From Alphaproteobacteria bacterium (GTDB taxonomy: Bacteria; Pseudomonadota; Alphaproteobacteria; UBA6615): a DNA stretch of 43,410 bases. Shown piece after piece: positions 16,790 to 25,914 of this stretch (the stretch's first letter is position 1; the number at the start of each line of letters is the position of its first letter). Below the pieces are notes generated by a model that was given only the letters and a program-made list of their open reading frames with translations, did not search any database and was not told the DNA's origin. Position numbers and translations under genes: made by a program. The stretch lies in NCBI GenBank assembly GCA_011087645.1, contig JAALLF010000023.1, positions 1 through 43,410 of the forward strand. Reading direction: 5' to 3'.

Positions 16790-18397
16790 ATGCCCGAGCG
16801 CATCTCTCTCTTCGACACCACCCTGCGCGACGGGGCGCAGACCCAGGGGGTCGACTTTTCGGTCGACGATAAGCGCGCCATAGCCCGGGCCTTGGATAGC
16901 TTGAACATCGACTATGTCGAAGGTGGTTGGCCCGGCGCCAACCCGGTCGATGACGACTTCTTCGCCACTTCACCTAATCTGAACAACGCCATTTTCACAG
17001 CCTTCGGCATGACCAGGCGGCCTGACCATAGCGCCGCCAACGATCCCGGTTTGAACGCCCTGCTGACCAGCGCCGCCGATGCGGTGTGCATGGTTGGCAA
17101 GACCTGGGACTTCCATGTTGATGTCGCGCTGGGCATCGCCCGGGACGAAAACATCGCCATGATCGCCGACAGCGTTACCCACGCTAAGACCCGGGTCGAC
17201 GAGGCATTGTTCGATGCCGAGCATTTTTTCGACGGCTATAAGGCGAACCCGAAATTTGCCCTGGCGTGTCTAAAAGCCGCGCTCGACGCTGGCGCCCGCT
17301 GGGTGGTGCTGTGCGATACCAATGGCGGCACCTTGCCCCACGAGGTGTCGCGGATCGTTGCTGAAGTCGGCAAGCATATTCCCGGTGACCATCTGGGCAT
17401 CCACGCCCATGACGATACCGGCAACGCGGTGGCCAATTCTCTCGCAGCGGTCGAGGCCGGCGCGCGCCAGGTGCAGGGCACCTTGAACGGGCTAGGCGAG
17501 CGCTGCGGTAACGCAAATCTGGTCACCGTCATCCCCAATCTGCTGCTTAAATATGACGGCGCCTACGAGACCGGCCTGGGCGACGGCGAATTGAGTCAGC
17601 TTGCCCATGTCTCGCGCCTGCTTGATGAGTTGCTCAACCGGGCGCCCGACCGCCACGCCGCCTATGTGGGTGAGGCGGCGTTTGCCCATAAGGGCGGCCT
17701 GCATGTCTCGGCGGTGCAAAAAGACCCGCGCACGTATGAACATATCGAGCCCGGCATCGTTGGTAACAGCCGCCATATCGTGATTTCCGATCAGGCGGGC
17801 CGGTCAAACATTCTGGTGCGCCTGGCCGAGGCCGGTATCGAGATCGATGCCGGCGACAAGCGCATCGGCCGGCTGGTCGAAGATGTCAAAGCCCGCGAAT
17901 ATGAGGGTTATTCCTACGATGGCGCGGAAGCGAGTTTCGAGATATTGGCGCGGCGCGCTTTGGGCGAAGTGCCGCGTTTCTTCGATGTGCAGAGTTTCCG
18001 CACCGAGGTCGAGCGGCGCTTCAACGCGCGCGGCGATCTGACCACCATCAGCCAGGCGGTGATCAAGATCGAGGTTGGCGGTGAGCCAACCATGCAGGTT
18101 GCCGAAGGCAACGGCCCGGTCAATGCGCTCGATGCGGCGCTGCGCAAGGCGCTGCTGCCGAAGTTCCCGCAACTGGAAAGTATGCGGCTGGTGGATTTCA
18201 AGGTGCGCATCCTGACGCCGCAACAAGCAACGGCGGCGGTGACCCGGGTGATGATCGAATCGACAGATGAGACCGGCCGCCGCTGGGGCACCGTGGGCAT
18301 ATCGCCCAACATCATCGACGCTGCCTATGCCGCGCTCGACGACGCCATCGTCTACAAGCTGCTGCGCTCGGATAGTGGAGAGTTAGCACATCAGTAA
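16790..18397 (+). CDS. cimA: Citramalate synthase
   Basis: A LeuA-family Claisen condensation enzyme. It begins ISLFDTTLRDGAQTQGVDFSVDDK (residues 5-28) with the catalytic Arg13-Asp14 pair, continues to VVLCDTNGGTLPHEVSRIV and HAHDDTGNAVANSLAAVEAGARQVQGTLNGLGERCGNANL (metal-binding HxH region), and ends in a LeuA-type allosteric dimerisation domain (about 400-530). The length of 535 residues and the form 'TLNGLGERCGN' match the longer CimA group, which makes (R)-citramalate from pyruvate and acetyl-CoA for isoleucine synthesis, rather than 2-isopropylmalate synthase. Homocitrate synthase is a less likely alternative. It is monocistronic, with the start supported by GGTGAG about 8 bases upstream. 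Confidence 0.88.
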   Translation: MPERISLFDTTLRDGAQTQGVDFSVDDKRAIARALDSLNIDYVEGGWPGANPVDDDFFATSPNLNNAIFTAFGMTRRPDHSAANDPGLNALLTSAADAVCMVGKTWDFHVDVALGIARDENIAMIADSVTHAKTRVDEALFDAEHFFDGYKANPKFALACLKAALDAGARWVVLCDTNGGTLPHEVSRIVAEVGKHIPGDHLGIHAHDDTGNAVANSLAAVEAGARQVQGTLNGLGERCGNANLVTVIPNLLLKYDGAYETGLGDGELSQLAHVSRLLDELLNRAPDRHAAYVGEAAFAHKGGLHVSAVQKDPRTYEHIEPGIVGNSRHIVISDQAGRSNILVRLAEAGIEIDAGDKRIGRLVEDVKAREYEGYSYDGAEASFEILARRALGEVPRFFDVQSFRTEVERRFNARGDLTTISQAVIKIEVGGEPTMQVAEGNGPVNALDAALRKALLPKFPQLESMRLVDFKVRILTPQQATAAVTRVMIESTDETGRRWGTVGISPNIIDAAYAALDDAIVYKLLRSDSGELAHQ

Positions 18398-18402
18398 ATT
18401 AA

Positions 18403-18583
18403 CCCTCTCCCGGCGGGAGAGGGTGGCGAGCGAATGCGAGCGGGTGAGGGGAAGACAAGTCCTCATGGCTCGCTTGTCGAAGGATACGGACAGCAATACC
18501 CCAATCCTTCGACAAGCTCAGGATGAGGTGCTGCAGATAGAATATCTCCCCTCACCCCAACCCCTCTCCCCAGAGGAGAGGGG
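18403..18583. repeat. Mixed repeat cluster: family B arms enclosing a family A pair
   Basis: A family-B unit (CCCTCTCCCGGCGGGAGAGGG then TGGCGAGCG, 18403-18455) is followed by a family-A pair (18461-18487 and 18503-18527) and then the opposite family-B arm (CCCCTCACCCCAACCCC...GAGGAGAGGGG, 18547-18583). One composite therefore contains both families. Confidence 0.85.
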
Positions 18584-18667
18584 CCAATCACGGCGAATTG
18601 AGCAGCCTTCAGGTGGCATTGGAGGCGTTCGCCGCTACGTTTGGTTTGCGACACTATAGGCGAGCCC

Positions 18668-19675
<1,008 letters not shown>

Positions 19676-19737
19676 GCCGGATTTGAATTGGCGTTAAGCG
19701 CCGCTGGCTTGTATGTACGTTGGCGGAGGCAGAGCTG

Positions 19738-20535
19738 ATGGCTGGTACCAACCGCACCCAGCCGCCGGTGACCGGCGGCCCGCGTATCATTCTTATTGAA
19801 CCGCAATTGGCGGAGAATATCGGCGCCACCGCGCGCGCCATGCTGAACTGCGGGCTGACCGATTTGGCTATCGTCAATCCACTTCAGGAATTCCCCCACG
19901 GGCGAGCTGTCGCCATGGCGTCGGGCGCCACAGAGGTACTCGACACGGCGCAAGTATACGACAGCGTCGAGGACGCTATCGCCGATCTCAACCGGGTCTA
20001 TGCGACAACGGCGCGGCCGCGTGAACTGACCGTGCGGGTGGCCACGCCGCGTCTGGCAGCGAGCGAGCTGCGCAACGCCTGGCGGGCCGGCGAGGCCGTC
20101 GGCGTCATGTTCGGGCCCGAGCGCTCGGGCATGACCAACGAACATGTTGCCCTGGCCGACACGCTGATCTCGGTGCCCTTGAACCCGGCCTATTCGTCGC
20201 TCAACCTGGCCCAGGCCGTGCTGCTGGTGGCCTATGAGTGGTTTACCGCGGACGACGAAACGCCGGCTGAGCAATTCGTCGAACCCGACACCGGGCCCGC
20301 CACCAAGGCCGAACTTGTGGCTTTTTTCGAGCGTTTCGAGACCGCCCTCGACACGGGCGGGTTTTTTCGCACGCCGGAAATGCGCCCGGCCATGGTGCGA
20401 AACCTGCGCGCCATGCTTCAGCGCGGCAATCTCACCGAGCAGGAGGTTCGCACCCTGCACGGCGTGGTTTCGTGCCTGACCGGCAGTTGGCGGGACACCG
20501 AAAACCAAAAGCGCTATCGCGAGGCCGATAAATAA
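19738..20535 (+). CDS. trmJ: TrmJ-like tRNA (cytidine/uridine-32-2'-O)-methyltransferase (SpoU/TrmH superfamily)
   Basis: A SAM-dependent RNA 2'-O-methyltransferase of 265 residues with the trefoil-knot SPOUT fold. The three family motifs are visible: IILIEPQLAENIGATARAM (residues 16-34; motif 1 with catalytic Arg), GVMFGPERSGMTNEHVALAD (about 119-138; motif 2) and VPLNPAYSSLNLAQAVLLVAYEW (about 145-167; motif 3). The C-terminal helical extension (about 190-260) and the overall form match TrmJ, which modifies position 32 in the tRNA anticodon loop. ATG 19738 is favoured over TTG 19720 because GGAGG lies 9 bases upstream. In many alphaproteobacteria this gene is near rpsD; here about 6 kb separate them. 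Confidence 0.85.
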   Translation: MAGTNRTQPPVTGGPRIILIEPQLAENIGATARAMLNCGLTDLAIVNPLQEFPHGRAVAMASGATEVLDTAQVYDSVEDAIADLNRVYATTARPRELTVRVATPRLAASELRNAWRAGEAVGVMFGPERSGMTNEHVALADTLISVPLNPAYSSLNLAQAVLLVAYEWFTADDETPAEQFVEPDTGPATKAELVAFFERFETALDTGGFFRTPEMRPAMVRNLRAMLQRGNLTEQEVRTLHGVVSCLTGSWRDTENQKRYREADK

Positions 20536-20537
20536 CG

Positions 20538-20606
20538 CCTCATGCTGAGCTTGTCGAAGTATGAGGCCGGCAACACCTCGATCCTTCGACAAGCTCAGGA
20601 TGAGGC
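20538..20606. repeat. Family-A repeat pair
   Basis: CCTCATGCTGAGCTTGTCGAAGTATGAGG (20538-20566) and ATCCTTCGACAAGCTCAGGATGAGG (20581-20605) face each other 14 bases apart, starting 3 bases after the trmJ stop. Confidence 0.85.
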
Positions 20607-20647
20607 GTTGCTTTGATTACGTAACGCCATTGGCCGAAAGGGAAGGG

Positions 20648-21079
20648 ATGTCCATGCCAACCACACTCCGCCGTGTCGTCACCGGCCACGATGGCGACGG
20701 CAAATCGACCATCGTTCTGGACGACGCGCCCGATGCCGCGATGCTCGGTGGCGATAAGGATCGGCGCGCGCTGACCGAGTTGTGGGCGACCCACGCCACC
20801 GCGTTTGAGCCGGGCGCCAGCGAGTTTCGCGTGGTCGACCTGCCGGCCGGCAACCGCCGCGAGATGCACCGCACCGACACGGTGGATTACGGCATTGTGC
20901 TGACGGGCGAAGTCCACTTGATTTTGGAGGTGGCTGAGACTCTATTGCAAACCGGCGATGTCGTCATTCAGTGCGGCACTTATCACGCCTGGCACAATCG
21001 CAGCGACAGCGTGGCGCGGATGGCCTTCATCAATTTGAGCGGCCAGGTTACCGACGAGGCGCGCTGCCCCGAGGTCTGA
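20648..21079 (+). CDS. Cupin domain protein
   Basis: 143 residues. The second half has the cupin pattern MHRTDTVDYGIVLTGEVHLIL (motif 1) and LLQTGDVVIQCGTYHAWHNRSD (motif 2) with His and Glu positions suited to a metal. The N-terminal half is a 60-residue lead with LDDAPDAAMLGGDKDRRALTELWAT. The function is unknown; related small cupins occur beside aromatic-degradation and dehydrogenase genes. The open frame reaches back into the repeat at 20561, but ATG 20648 (MSMPTTLRR) has AAAGGGA close upstream and avoids the repeat. ATG 20654 is an alternative. Confidence 0.75.
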   Translation: MSMPTTLRRVVTGHDGDGKSTIVLDDAPDAAMLGGDKDRRALTELWATHATAFEPGASEFRVVDLPAGNRREMHRTDTVDYGIVLTGEVHLILEVAETLLQTGDVVIQCGTYHAWHNRSDSVARMAFINLSGQVTDEARCPEV

Positions 21080-21142
21080 TACTTCTTACGATCCGGCGTG
21101 TTCAGGACACCCTGAAACTCTTTGAATAAAACACCGGCTAAA

Positions 21143-21264
21143 CCCCCTCTCCTTTTGGGAGAGGGTTGGGGTGAGGGGTTACGTTCCATCCTGGTAACTC
21201 TCCACCGTCCCTAACCCCTCACCCGGCTCGCCTCGCTCGCCACCCTCTCCCTATGGGAGAGGGT
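21143..21264. repeat. Family-B repeat, two opposed arms
   Basis: CCCCCTCTCCTTTTGGGAGAGGGTTGGGGTGAGGGG (21143-21178) is followed by CCTAACCCCTCACCCGGCTCGCCTCGCTCGCCACCCTCTCCCTATGGGAGAGGG (about 21209-21263). The two form a long imperfect inverted repeat of about 120 bases in the gap before the dehydrogenase gene. Confidence 0.85.
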
Positions 21265-21333
21265 TTACTACCCGCCCCGAGATTGGTGCGTGGCCGACTC
21301 GATATTTTTCGCCGCGCGATCTACCATCCCGCC

Positions 21334-22431
21334 ATGAAACCACGCGTCTTCGTCTTCCAACCGGTCCCGCAGATCGCCGTCGACACGCTCGAGACAGCCG
21401 CCGATGTGACGGTCTATCCCCATCTCGACCGGATGATCTCGATGGATGAAATGATCGGCGCGGCCCGGCGTCACGACTATTTGCTGGCGCTGCACGAAAA
21501 TTTCATCCCGGCGGAGGTCTTGCGGGCCAACCCCGACCTCAAAGGCGTGGGGATTCTGGGCGCTAAAACCGGCATGGTCGATTACGACGTGGCCCTCGAG
21601 CTTAAGGTACCGGTCGTTAGCATCGGGCGCGAAGGCATACCCGGCGGCGGCCCCAATAAGAACACCGCCGACTTGACCGTCGCCCTGGTCCTGAACCTAG
21701 CCTACCGGGTCATCGAGGCCGACCGCTACACCCATGCCGGCAAGTTCAGGCAGAACCAGACCATGGCCCTGATGGGCGTGGGTTGCCCCGGCAAGACAGT
21801 GGGCATGATCGGTCTGGGCAGCATGGGCGGGCATATGGCGCCGGTGTTTCGCGCGCTCGATATGCGCGTTGTCTACAATAAGCGGTCCAGACTGCCGGCC
21901 GAGCAGGAACAGGCGCTCGGCGTCGAATGGGCCGACGATATGGACGATGTGTTCCGCCAAGCGGATTTTCTGGTGGTCGCCTGCCCGTTGACCCCCGAGA
22001 CTATCGATCTAATCGGTGCCCGCCAATTCGAGCTGATGAAACCCACGGCCTATTTCATCAACACCGCGCGCGGCCGCATCGTCGTCGAGGCCGACCTGAT
22101 CGCCGCCTTGAAGCAGGGCAAGATCGCCGGCGCCGGCATCGAGACCTTTGCCACCGAACCGCCCGAGCGCTGGGAAGTGGAAGTGCCCGACGAGCTGCGC
22201 AACATGGAGAACGTGATCCTCACGCCCCACAATGGCGGCGCCACCTGGCAGACCCGCGGCTTCATGCTGAACAGCGTCGCCGAAGGCATCGTCGCGCTGA
22301 TCAACGGCGAACGCCCGGCGAGCCTGATGAACCCGGAAGTTTTCGGCGACGAAACGCTCTATCCCGAGCTCTACGGCCGCGGCCCAGCGGTCCCGGTCAC
22401 CGACGGCGGCCCGGCGATTTACGCCTATTAG
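21334..22431 (+). CDS. D-isomer-specific 2-hydroxyacid dehydrogenase family protein
   Basis: 365 residues, NAD(P)-dependent oxidoreductase of the SerA/GhrB family. The Rossmann motif is VGMIGLGSMGGHMAPVF (about residues 151-167). The catalytic Arg is in INTARGRIVVEADLIAAL, the Glu in TFATEPPERWE and the His in LTPHNGGATW. The substrate (a 2-keto acid such as hydroxypyruvate, glyoxylate or phosphohydroxypyruvate) cannot be read from the sequence. The 'GREGIPGGGPNKNTADLTVALVLNLAYRV' stretch is the usual active-site entrance region. ATG 21334 (MKPRVFVFQ) starts the first beta strand directly; the in-frame extension back to 21253 lies in the repeat. Its stop is 27 bases from the truncated transporter copy downstream. 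Confidence 0.85.
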   Translation: MKPRVFVFQPVPQIAVDTLETAADVTVYPHLDRMISMDEMIGAARRHDYLLALHENFIPAEVLRANPDLKGVGILGAKTGMVDYDVALELKVPVVSIGREGIPGGGPNKNTADLTVALVLNLAYRVIEADRYTHAGKFRQNQTMALMGVGCPGKTVGMIGLGSMGGHMAPVFRALDMRVVYNKRSRLPAEQEQALGVEWADDMDDVFRQADFLVVACPLTPETIDLIGARQFELMKPTAYFINTARGRIVVEADLIAALKQGKIAGAGIETFATEPPERWEVEVPDELRNMENVILTPHNGGATWQTRGFMLNSVAEGIVALINGERPASLMNPEVFGDETLYPELYGRGPAVPVTDGGPAIYAY

Positions 22432-22458
22432 GACTTATGCGCGATCCGAGCTGTGCCC

Positions 22459-22619
22459 GCTCACGTAAAAATAGACCGCCAAAGTGGCGATGATCAGCGC
22501 GCCGCCGGCCAGGCTGGTCGCGGTGGGGACTTGGCCGATAAACGCCCAAGCCCAGAGCGGGCCGATCACCGCTTCGAGCAGCACGATCAGGCCCAATGGT
22601 CCCAGCCACAGGGCATCGC
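22459..22619 (-). pseudogene. Truncated partial copy of the EamA transporter 3' end
   Basis: These 161 bases match 24182-24412, the 3' end of the intact EamA gene, at roughly 95% by eye. Examples are GCTCACGTAAAAATAGACCG and GGGGACTTGGCCGATAAACG in both. The copy lacks exactly 72 bases that lie in the intact gene between two ACGATCAGGC direct repeats (24306-24315 and 24378-24387). One repeat remains, so the loss is in frame (24 codons) and typical of slippage between short repeats. No start codon or upstream half of the gene is present. It marks the left border of the beta-helix insert. Confidence 0.85.
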
Positions 22620-22839
22620 GGTTCCGGGGCGAGCCGTATCTTCGATCTTTTGCAAAACTAGAGCGTATTAGCGCGCTGTCTCGGTTCCTCCTGTCTATTT
22701 TCTCTGTTCAAAAAACTCCGTCCCTATGCGAGCATAATCACGAATTCGTGTAATCGTTAACCATAATTTCCATTAGGTGATCAAAAATAAATTTCACTAG
22801 GATTATTTTTCACAAAGTGTTTGTCGGGGAGGAACTACG
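22620..22839. other. AT-rich leader region of the beta-helix gene
   Basis: Base composition changes sharply from GC-rich to AT-rich at about 22630-22700. There is no gene here. The stretch probably holds the promoter of the beta-helix gene, with a strong ribosome binding site GGGGAGGAA 8 bases before its ATG. Confidence 0.5.
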
Positions 22840-24048
22840 ATGCAGTATTCAATTACGTCGGCTTTGATCATTCTATTGGGCTTGGGATTTATCTCAGGAG
22901 TCGCCCATGCAAAAAAACAAAATAAAGAATCGGTCACTACCATCGATTGTGACAATTCTACACCGGGTAATACTATTACAGCGGCCCTGAAGGGCGCTTC
23001 GCCTGGGGTCACGTTGACAATCGAATTCACCGGTACTTGTAGAGAGAATGTCACCATATTATCCGACGACGTGGTCCTTCAGGGGGTTGGTCCCGCAATC
23101 AGTAGGATCGAAGGCGTGCCAGAGGTGGACGTTGACGATAGTCCCGTAACGATCCTTGGAGCCGAGCGCGTAGTCATCGACAATGTTAATGTCAGCAACG
23201 GCGAAACCGCTGGTATTGCTGTAACCACAGGTTCCGTCACTGTCACTAATTCCGTTCTCGAAAATAACCTCCAAGGGATTTTTGTTGGGATGGGATCCCG
23301 CGCGCGTATAGATTCCAATGTTATCCAAGGTAACACTTTCAACGGGATCGACGTCGCCTATGGCGGGTTCGCCGAAATTATTAACAACACAGTTCAAAAT
23401 AACGATCGAAACGGCGCTATCGTGCGCGACGGAGCAAGCGCGTGGATTGGTCAAGATGTACTTTCTAACGCTGGCGCAAATATAATTTCGAACAATCAAC
23501 AGAACGGCATACTGGTTTTTGCGGGCGGCTCGGCGCGTATCTCCAACAACACAGTTACGTCCAACAATGCCAGCACTCTCGGAGCAGGGGGAATTTTGAT
23601 TTCGGAGGCTACAGCCAGGCTGACGGGTAACAACACGATCACTGGAAATACCGAATCCGGCATACTAGTCATACAGGGTGTCTTACGAACATTTACAAAC
23701 TTCGCGGGCGGAGAAACTATCTCTGGCAACACAATCGACGGTGTCATCGCTATCAACGCATCGTCGCTGGAGATCCAAAATGCGACGATTGAAAACAACG
23801 GCAGGGATGGAATTATCCTGACCGATAACTCGACTCTACGGTTAGGTAATTCCATAATTCAGTCCAACGGAGCAAATGCGGCACTGCCCTTCAGGGGTCG
23901 AGGGCTTTTATTGCGAAGGGATTCAGGTGCTCGATCACTTGGCGGGAATACGGTTTTGGGCGCAGCGGGGGCTTCCGACGTTCAATGTCTCGATACTGAG
24001 TCAAGCCAGGAGGGCTTTGTTGGCAGCATTTCCTGCACCGGTTTTTAA
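22840..24048 (+). CDS. Secreted right-handed parallel beta-helix repeat protein
   Basis: 402 residues. The N-terminus (MQYSITSALIILLGLGFISG, then VAHAKKQ) is a Sec signal peptide with cleavage after AHA. From about residue 85 to 380 there are repeating coils of about 22 residues with the pattern hydrophobic-x-N-N-x-hydrophobic (for example ISNNTVTSNNAST, LTGNNTITGNTESGILV, IENNGRDGIILTDNS), the Asn ladders of pectate-lyase/NosD-like beta-helices. No polysaccharide-lyase catalytic residues are recognisable. Four Cys are seen in the mature chain: two early (TIDCDNS, TGTCREN) and two at the C-terminus (VQCLDTES, SISCTGF), which could form stabilising disulfides. The gene is AT-rich relative to neighbours and lies inside an insert bordered by the two EamA 3' ends, so it was probably acquired. 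It has its own terminator. Confidence 0.85.
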   Translation: MQYSITSALIILLGLGFISGVAHAKKQNKESVTTIDCDNSTPGNTITAALKGASPGVTLTIEFTGTCRENVTILSDDVVLQGVGPAISRIEGVPEVDVDDSPVTILGAERVVIDNVNVSNGETAGIAVTTGSVTVTNSVLENNLQGIFVGMGSRARIDSNVIQGNTFNGIDVAYGGFAEIINNTVQNNDRNGAIVRDGASAWIGQDVLSNAGANIISNNQQNGILVFAGGSARISNNTVTSNNASTLGAGGILISEATARLTGNNTITGNTESGILVIQGVLRTFTNFAGGETISGNTIDGVIAINASSLEIQNATIENNGRDGIILTDNSTLRLGNSIIQSNGANAALPFRGRGLLLRRDSGARSLGGNTVLGAAGASDVQCLDTESSQEGFVGSISCTGF

Positions 24049-24071
24049 CTGGTTAGGTAAAGTACTAGTAG

Positions 24072-24099
24072 AACGGAGGCCTTTTATGGCCGCCGTTTT
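24072..24099 (+). terminator. Rho-independent terminator of the beta-helix gene
   Basis: AACGGAGGCC, loop TTTTAT, then GGCCGCCGTT and TT. This is a 10-bp stem with a single A·G mismatch, 24 bases after the stop codon. Confidence 0.75.
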
Positions 24100-24157
24100 C
24101 GTAACAATAAATCCGAAATAGCTTTTTATCCGCTGCGCGCCCGCGGTGCGCCCTCTA

Positions 24158-25048
24158 TCAGATGACTTGGTCGCCGCCGCGGCTCACGTAAAAATAGACC
24201 GCCAGGGTGGCGATGATCAGCGCGCCGCCGGCCAGACTGGTCGCGGTGGGGACTTGGCCGATAAACGCCCAAGCCCAGAGCGGGCCGATCACCGCTTCGA
24301 GCAGTACGATCAGGCTGACTTCGGGCGCCGGCAGATAGCGTGGGCCGAGGCTGATCAGGCCGAACGAGACCGGCAGCACGATCAGGCCCAATAGCCCCAG
24401 CCACAGGGCGTCGGCCGGCGAGGGGATGAGGGCCGGGGCGAAGATCAGCGCGATGGCGGCGATCAGATAGCCGCCGCCGGCGATTGCCAGGGGGGCGTCG
24501 GTCTGCGGTGAATGGCGCAGCAGAACCAGCGATCCGGCCCAACAGGCGGCGGCGAAGACGGCGGAGAGGTTACCCAGCAGATTGCCGCGGCCCAGCCCGT
24601 CGCCGAAGATGATCGCCATCCCGGCCATGACAACGACGATGGCGACGATGGTTCGCGGCGCGATCGGTTCCTTGAAAAACACCCGGGCAAAGGCGGCGGC
24701 GAAGAGCGGCGCTGCGGTGATCAGAAACAGGGTATTGGCCACACCGGTGGTCACGATGGCGGTGACGAAGGCGACCGACGAGACCGCGAACAATAGGGAG
24801 ATGCCGACTGCGGACCGGTTGAGGATTGCCCGTCGGGTAATCGTGCGCTGTCGCCGCCAGATCAGCGAAAATGCGGTTAGCGCGAGGGCCATCAGCAGTC
24901 CGCGCCAGAAAATCATCGTCCAAATATCGGCGCTGACCAAAGTGGTTAACAGCCCGTCCGGGGTCAGCACCAGCACGCCGAGCACGACGATGGCGACGCC
25001 GCGCCGATGCACCGTGGCGGGGCTAGTTTGCGGGCTAGGAACGGTCAA
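24158..25048 (-). CDS. EamA family (DMT superfamily) transporter
   Basis: 296 residues with ten predicted helices arranged as two EamA repeats (first repeat about 15-140, second about 150-285). Recognisable elements are LTPDGLLTTLVSADIWTMIFWRGLLMAL and the second-repeat GYLIAAIALIF and LPAPEVSLIVLLEAVIGPLWAW. Such proteins export metabolites or amino acids; the substrate is unknown. The gene keeps the GC-rich style of the core genome. It lies between two AT-richer inserts: its 3' end is repeated at 22459-22619 and its 5' flank (from 25041) is repeated at 26325-26412. Before these insertions it was probably directly divergent from rpsD. Confidence 0.9.
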   Translation of the reverse strand: MTVPSPQTSPATVHRRGVAIVVLGVLVLTPDGLLTTLVSADIWTMIFWRGLLMALALTAFSLIWRRQRTITRRAILNRSAVGISLLFAVSSVAFVTAIVTTGVANTLFLITAAPLFAAAFARVFFKEPIAPRTIVAIVVVMAGMAIIFGDGLGRGNLLGNLSAVFAAACWAGSLVLLRHSPQTDAPLAIAGGGYLIAAIALIFAPALIPSPADALWLGLLGLIVLPVSFGLISLGPRYLPAPEVSLIVLLEAVIGPLWAWAFIGQVPTATSLAGGALIIATLAVYFYVSRGGDQVI

Positions 25049-25128
25049 AACAGCTCCTGAGGAATAGAAAGAGCGCCCGATAGAATCTGGGCGGCAAAGG
25101 AAGGTTTGACATGTGCTGGTCGATCCTT
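25041..25128 (+). repeat. 88-base direct repeat, copy 1 (upstream of EamA and of the small secreted protein genes)
   Basis: Aligns without gaps to 26325-26412. The last 40 bases are identical, including GGCGGCAAAGGAAGGTTTG and ACATGTGCTGGTCGATCCTT; the first half has diverged to about 70%. It contains TTGACA at 25106-25111 and an AAGGAAGG-N6-ATG arrangement whose ATG (25111) opens a frame that continues without a stop into the gene starting at 25234. Confidence 0.85.
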
Positions 25129-25233
25129 ATCCGAGCTCGCCAAATTTGGATTTCCATGGTCATTGTCTGTCGCGAGCCCTTCTGTCACATTTTCAATAAC
25201 GAGTACTACGTGAACATGACAGTGGAATTAGGC

Positions 25234-25863
25234 ATGAGAAATTACTTCGCCCCCATGATATCGATGGTCGTTTCAATATTGGTGGCGACACTGATAATTT
25301 GGCCAAACGCGGCCAGTGCCCAAATTGAACTGCAACCTGCGCCGTTTGTCGAAATTAAACCCGGGTTTAAAGCGGTCTGGGAGCAGGTCGGTGGGGACGG
25401 CCGTGGGACAGCCGTGTCTGGTCTGACGCACAAGTACAAATATCATTGGACCTTCGAGGGTAAATCGCGAAGCGCTTATTATTACTGTCTACTCTGTAAT
25501 GCGAACGGCGCAAAGTTTGATTTCGATAAGTATCTGGAATTTTGGCCGCTTGAAGTTGGAAAAAGGGTCAAACTCGATGCGACATTGTTTGTCCAGGCCA
25601 GGTCTCAAGATTTGAGCTATCGGATTACGATGACGGTAGCCGGCACCGAGCGGCGAAAAATGCCTTTTGGGGAAATCGATACTTACGTGATTGAGTCAAA
25701 GGTGGACGGGATCGATAACCAATTCCGGCGCCGCGCAAAAATATGGTATGCGCCGAGTTTAGGCGCAGTTGTCGAGTTTGAAGACTCGGCAAGCAATCGA
25801 AAAGCCTTCAATTGGCGAATGGTCAGTTTCGACGAATCGACCGTGGGATTCACGGTACGTTGA
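25234..25863 (+). CDS. Secreted protein of unknown function
   Basis: 209 residues. I do not recognise the family. The N-terminus (MRNYFAPMISMVVSILVATL, then IIWPNAASAQ) is a signal peptide with cleavage after ASA. The mature part is beta-rich with FWPLEVGKRVKL, AGTERRKMPFGEIDTYVIESK and a terminal KIWYAPSLGAVVEFED. This resembles the layout of proteins that measure a 'WYAP-LG-VV' strand pair near their end, such as DUF3108-like lipocalin-type envelope proteins. CLLCNA provides two Cys. The frame is open back to ATG 25111 in the repeat, but 25234 starts the signal peptide directly. Base composition is AT-richer than the core. The next gene follows after 51 bases in the same direction. Confidence 0.6.
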   Translation: MRNYFAPMISMVVSILVATLIIWPNAASAQIELQPAPFVEIKPGFKAVWEQVGGDGRGTAVSGLTHKYKYHWTFEGKSRSAYYYCLLCNANGAKFDFDKYLEFWPLEVGKRVKLDATLFVQARSQDLSYRITMTVAGTERRKMPFGEIDTYVIESKVDGIDNQFRRRAKIWYAPSLGAVVEFEDSASNRKAFNWRMVSFDESTVGFTVR

Positions 25864-25914
25864 CGACAATCGGCCGCAAATCGTAACGAAATCATACGCG
25901 AGGCTCTAAATCTC

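Noticed and set aside
22397..22609. 70-residue minus-strand open frame in the EamA fragment
   Set aside because: It is in a different frame from the transporter and its Arg/Gly/Pro-rich text is typical of antisense or shifted GC-rich sequence.
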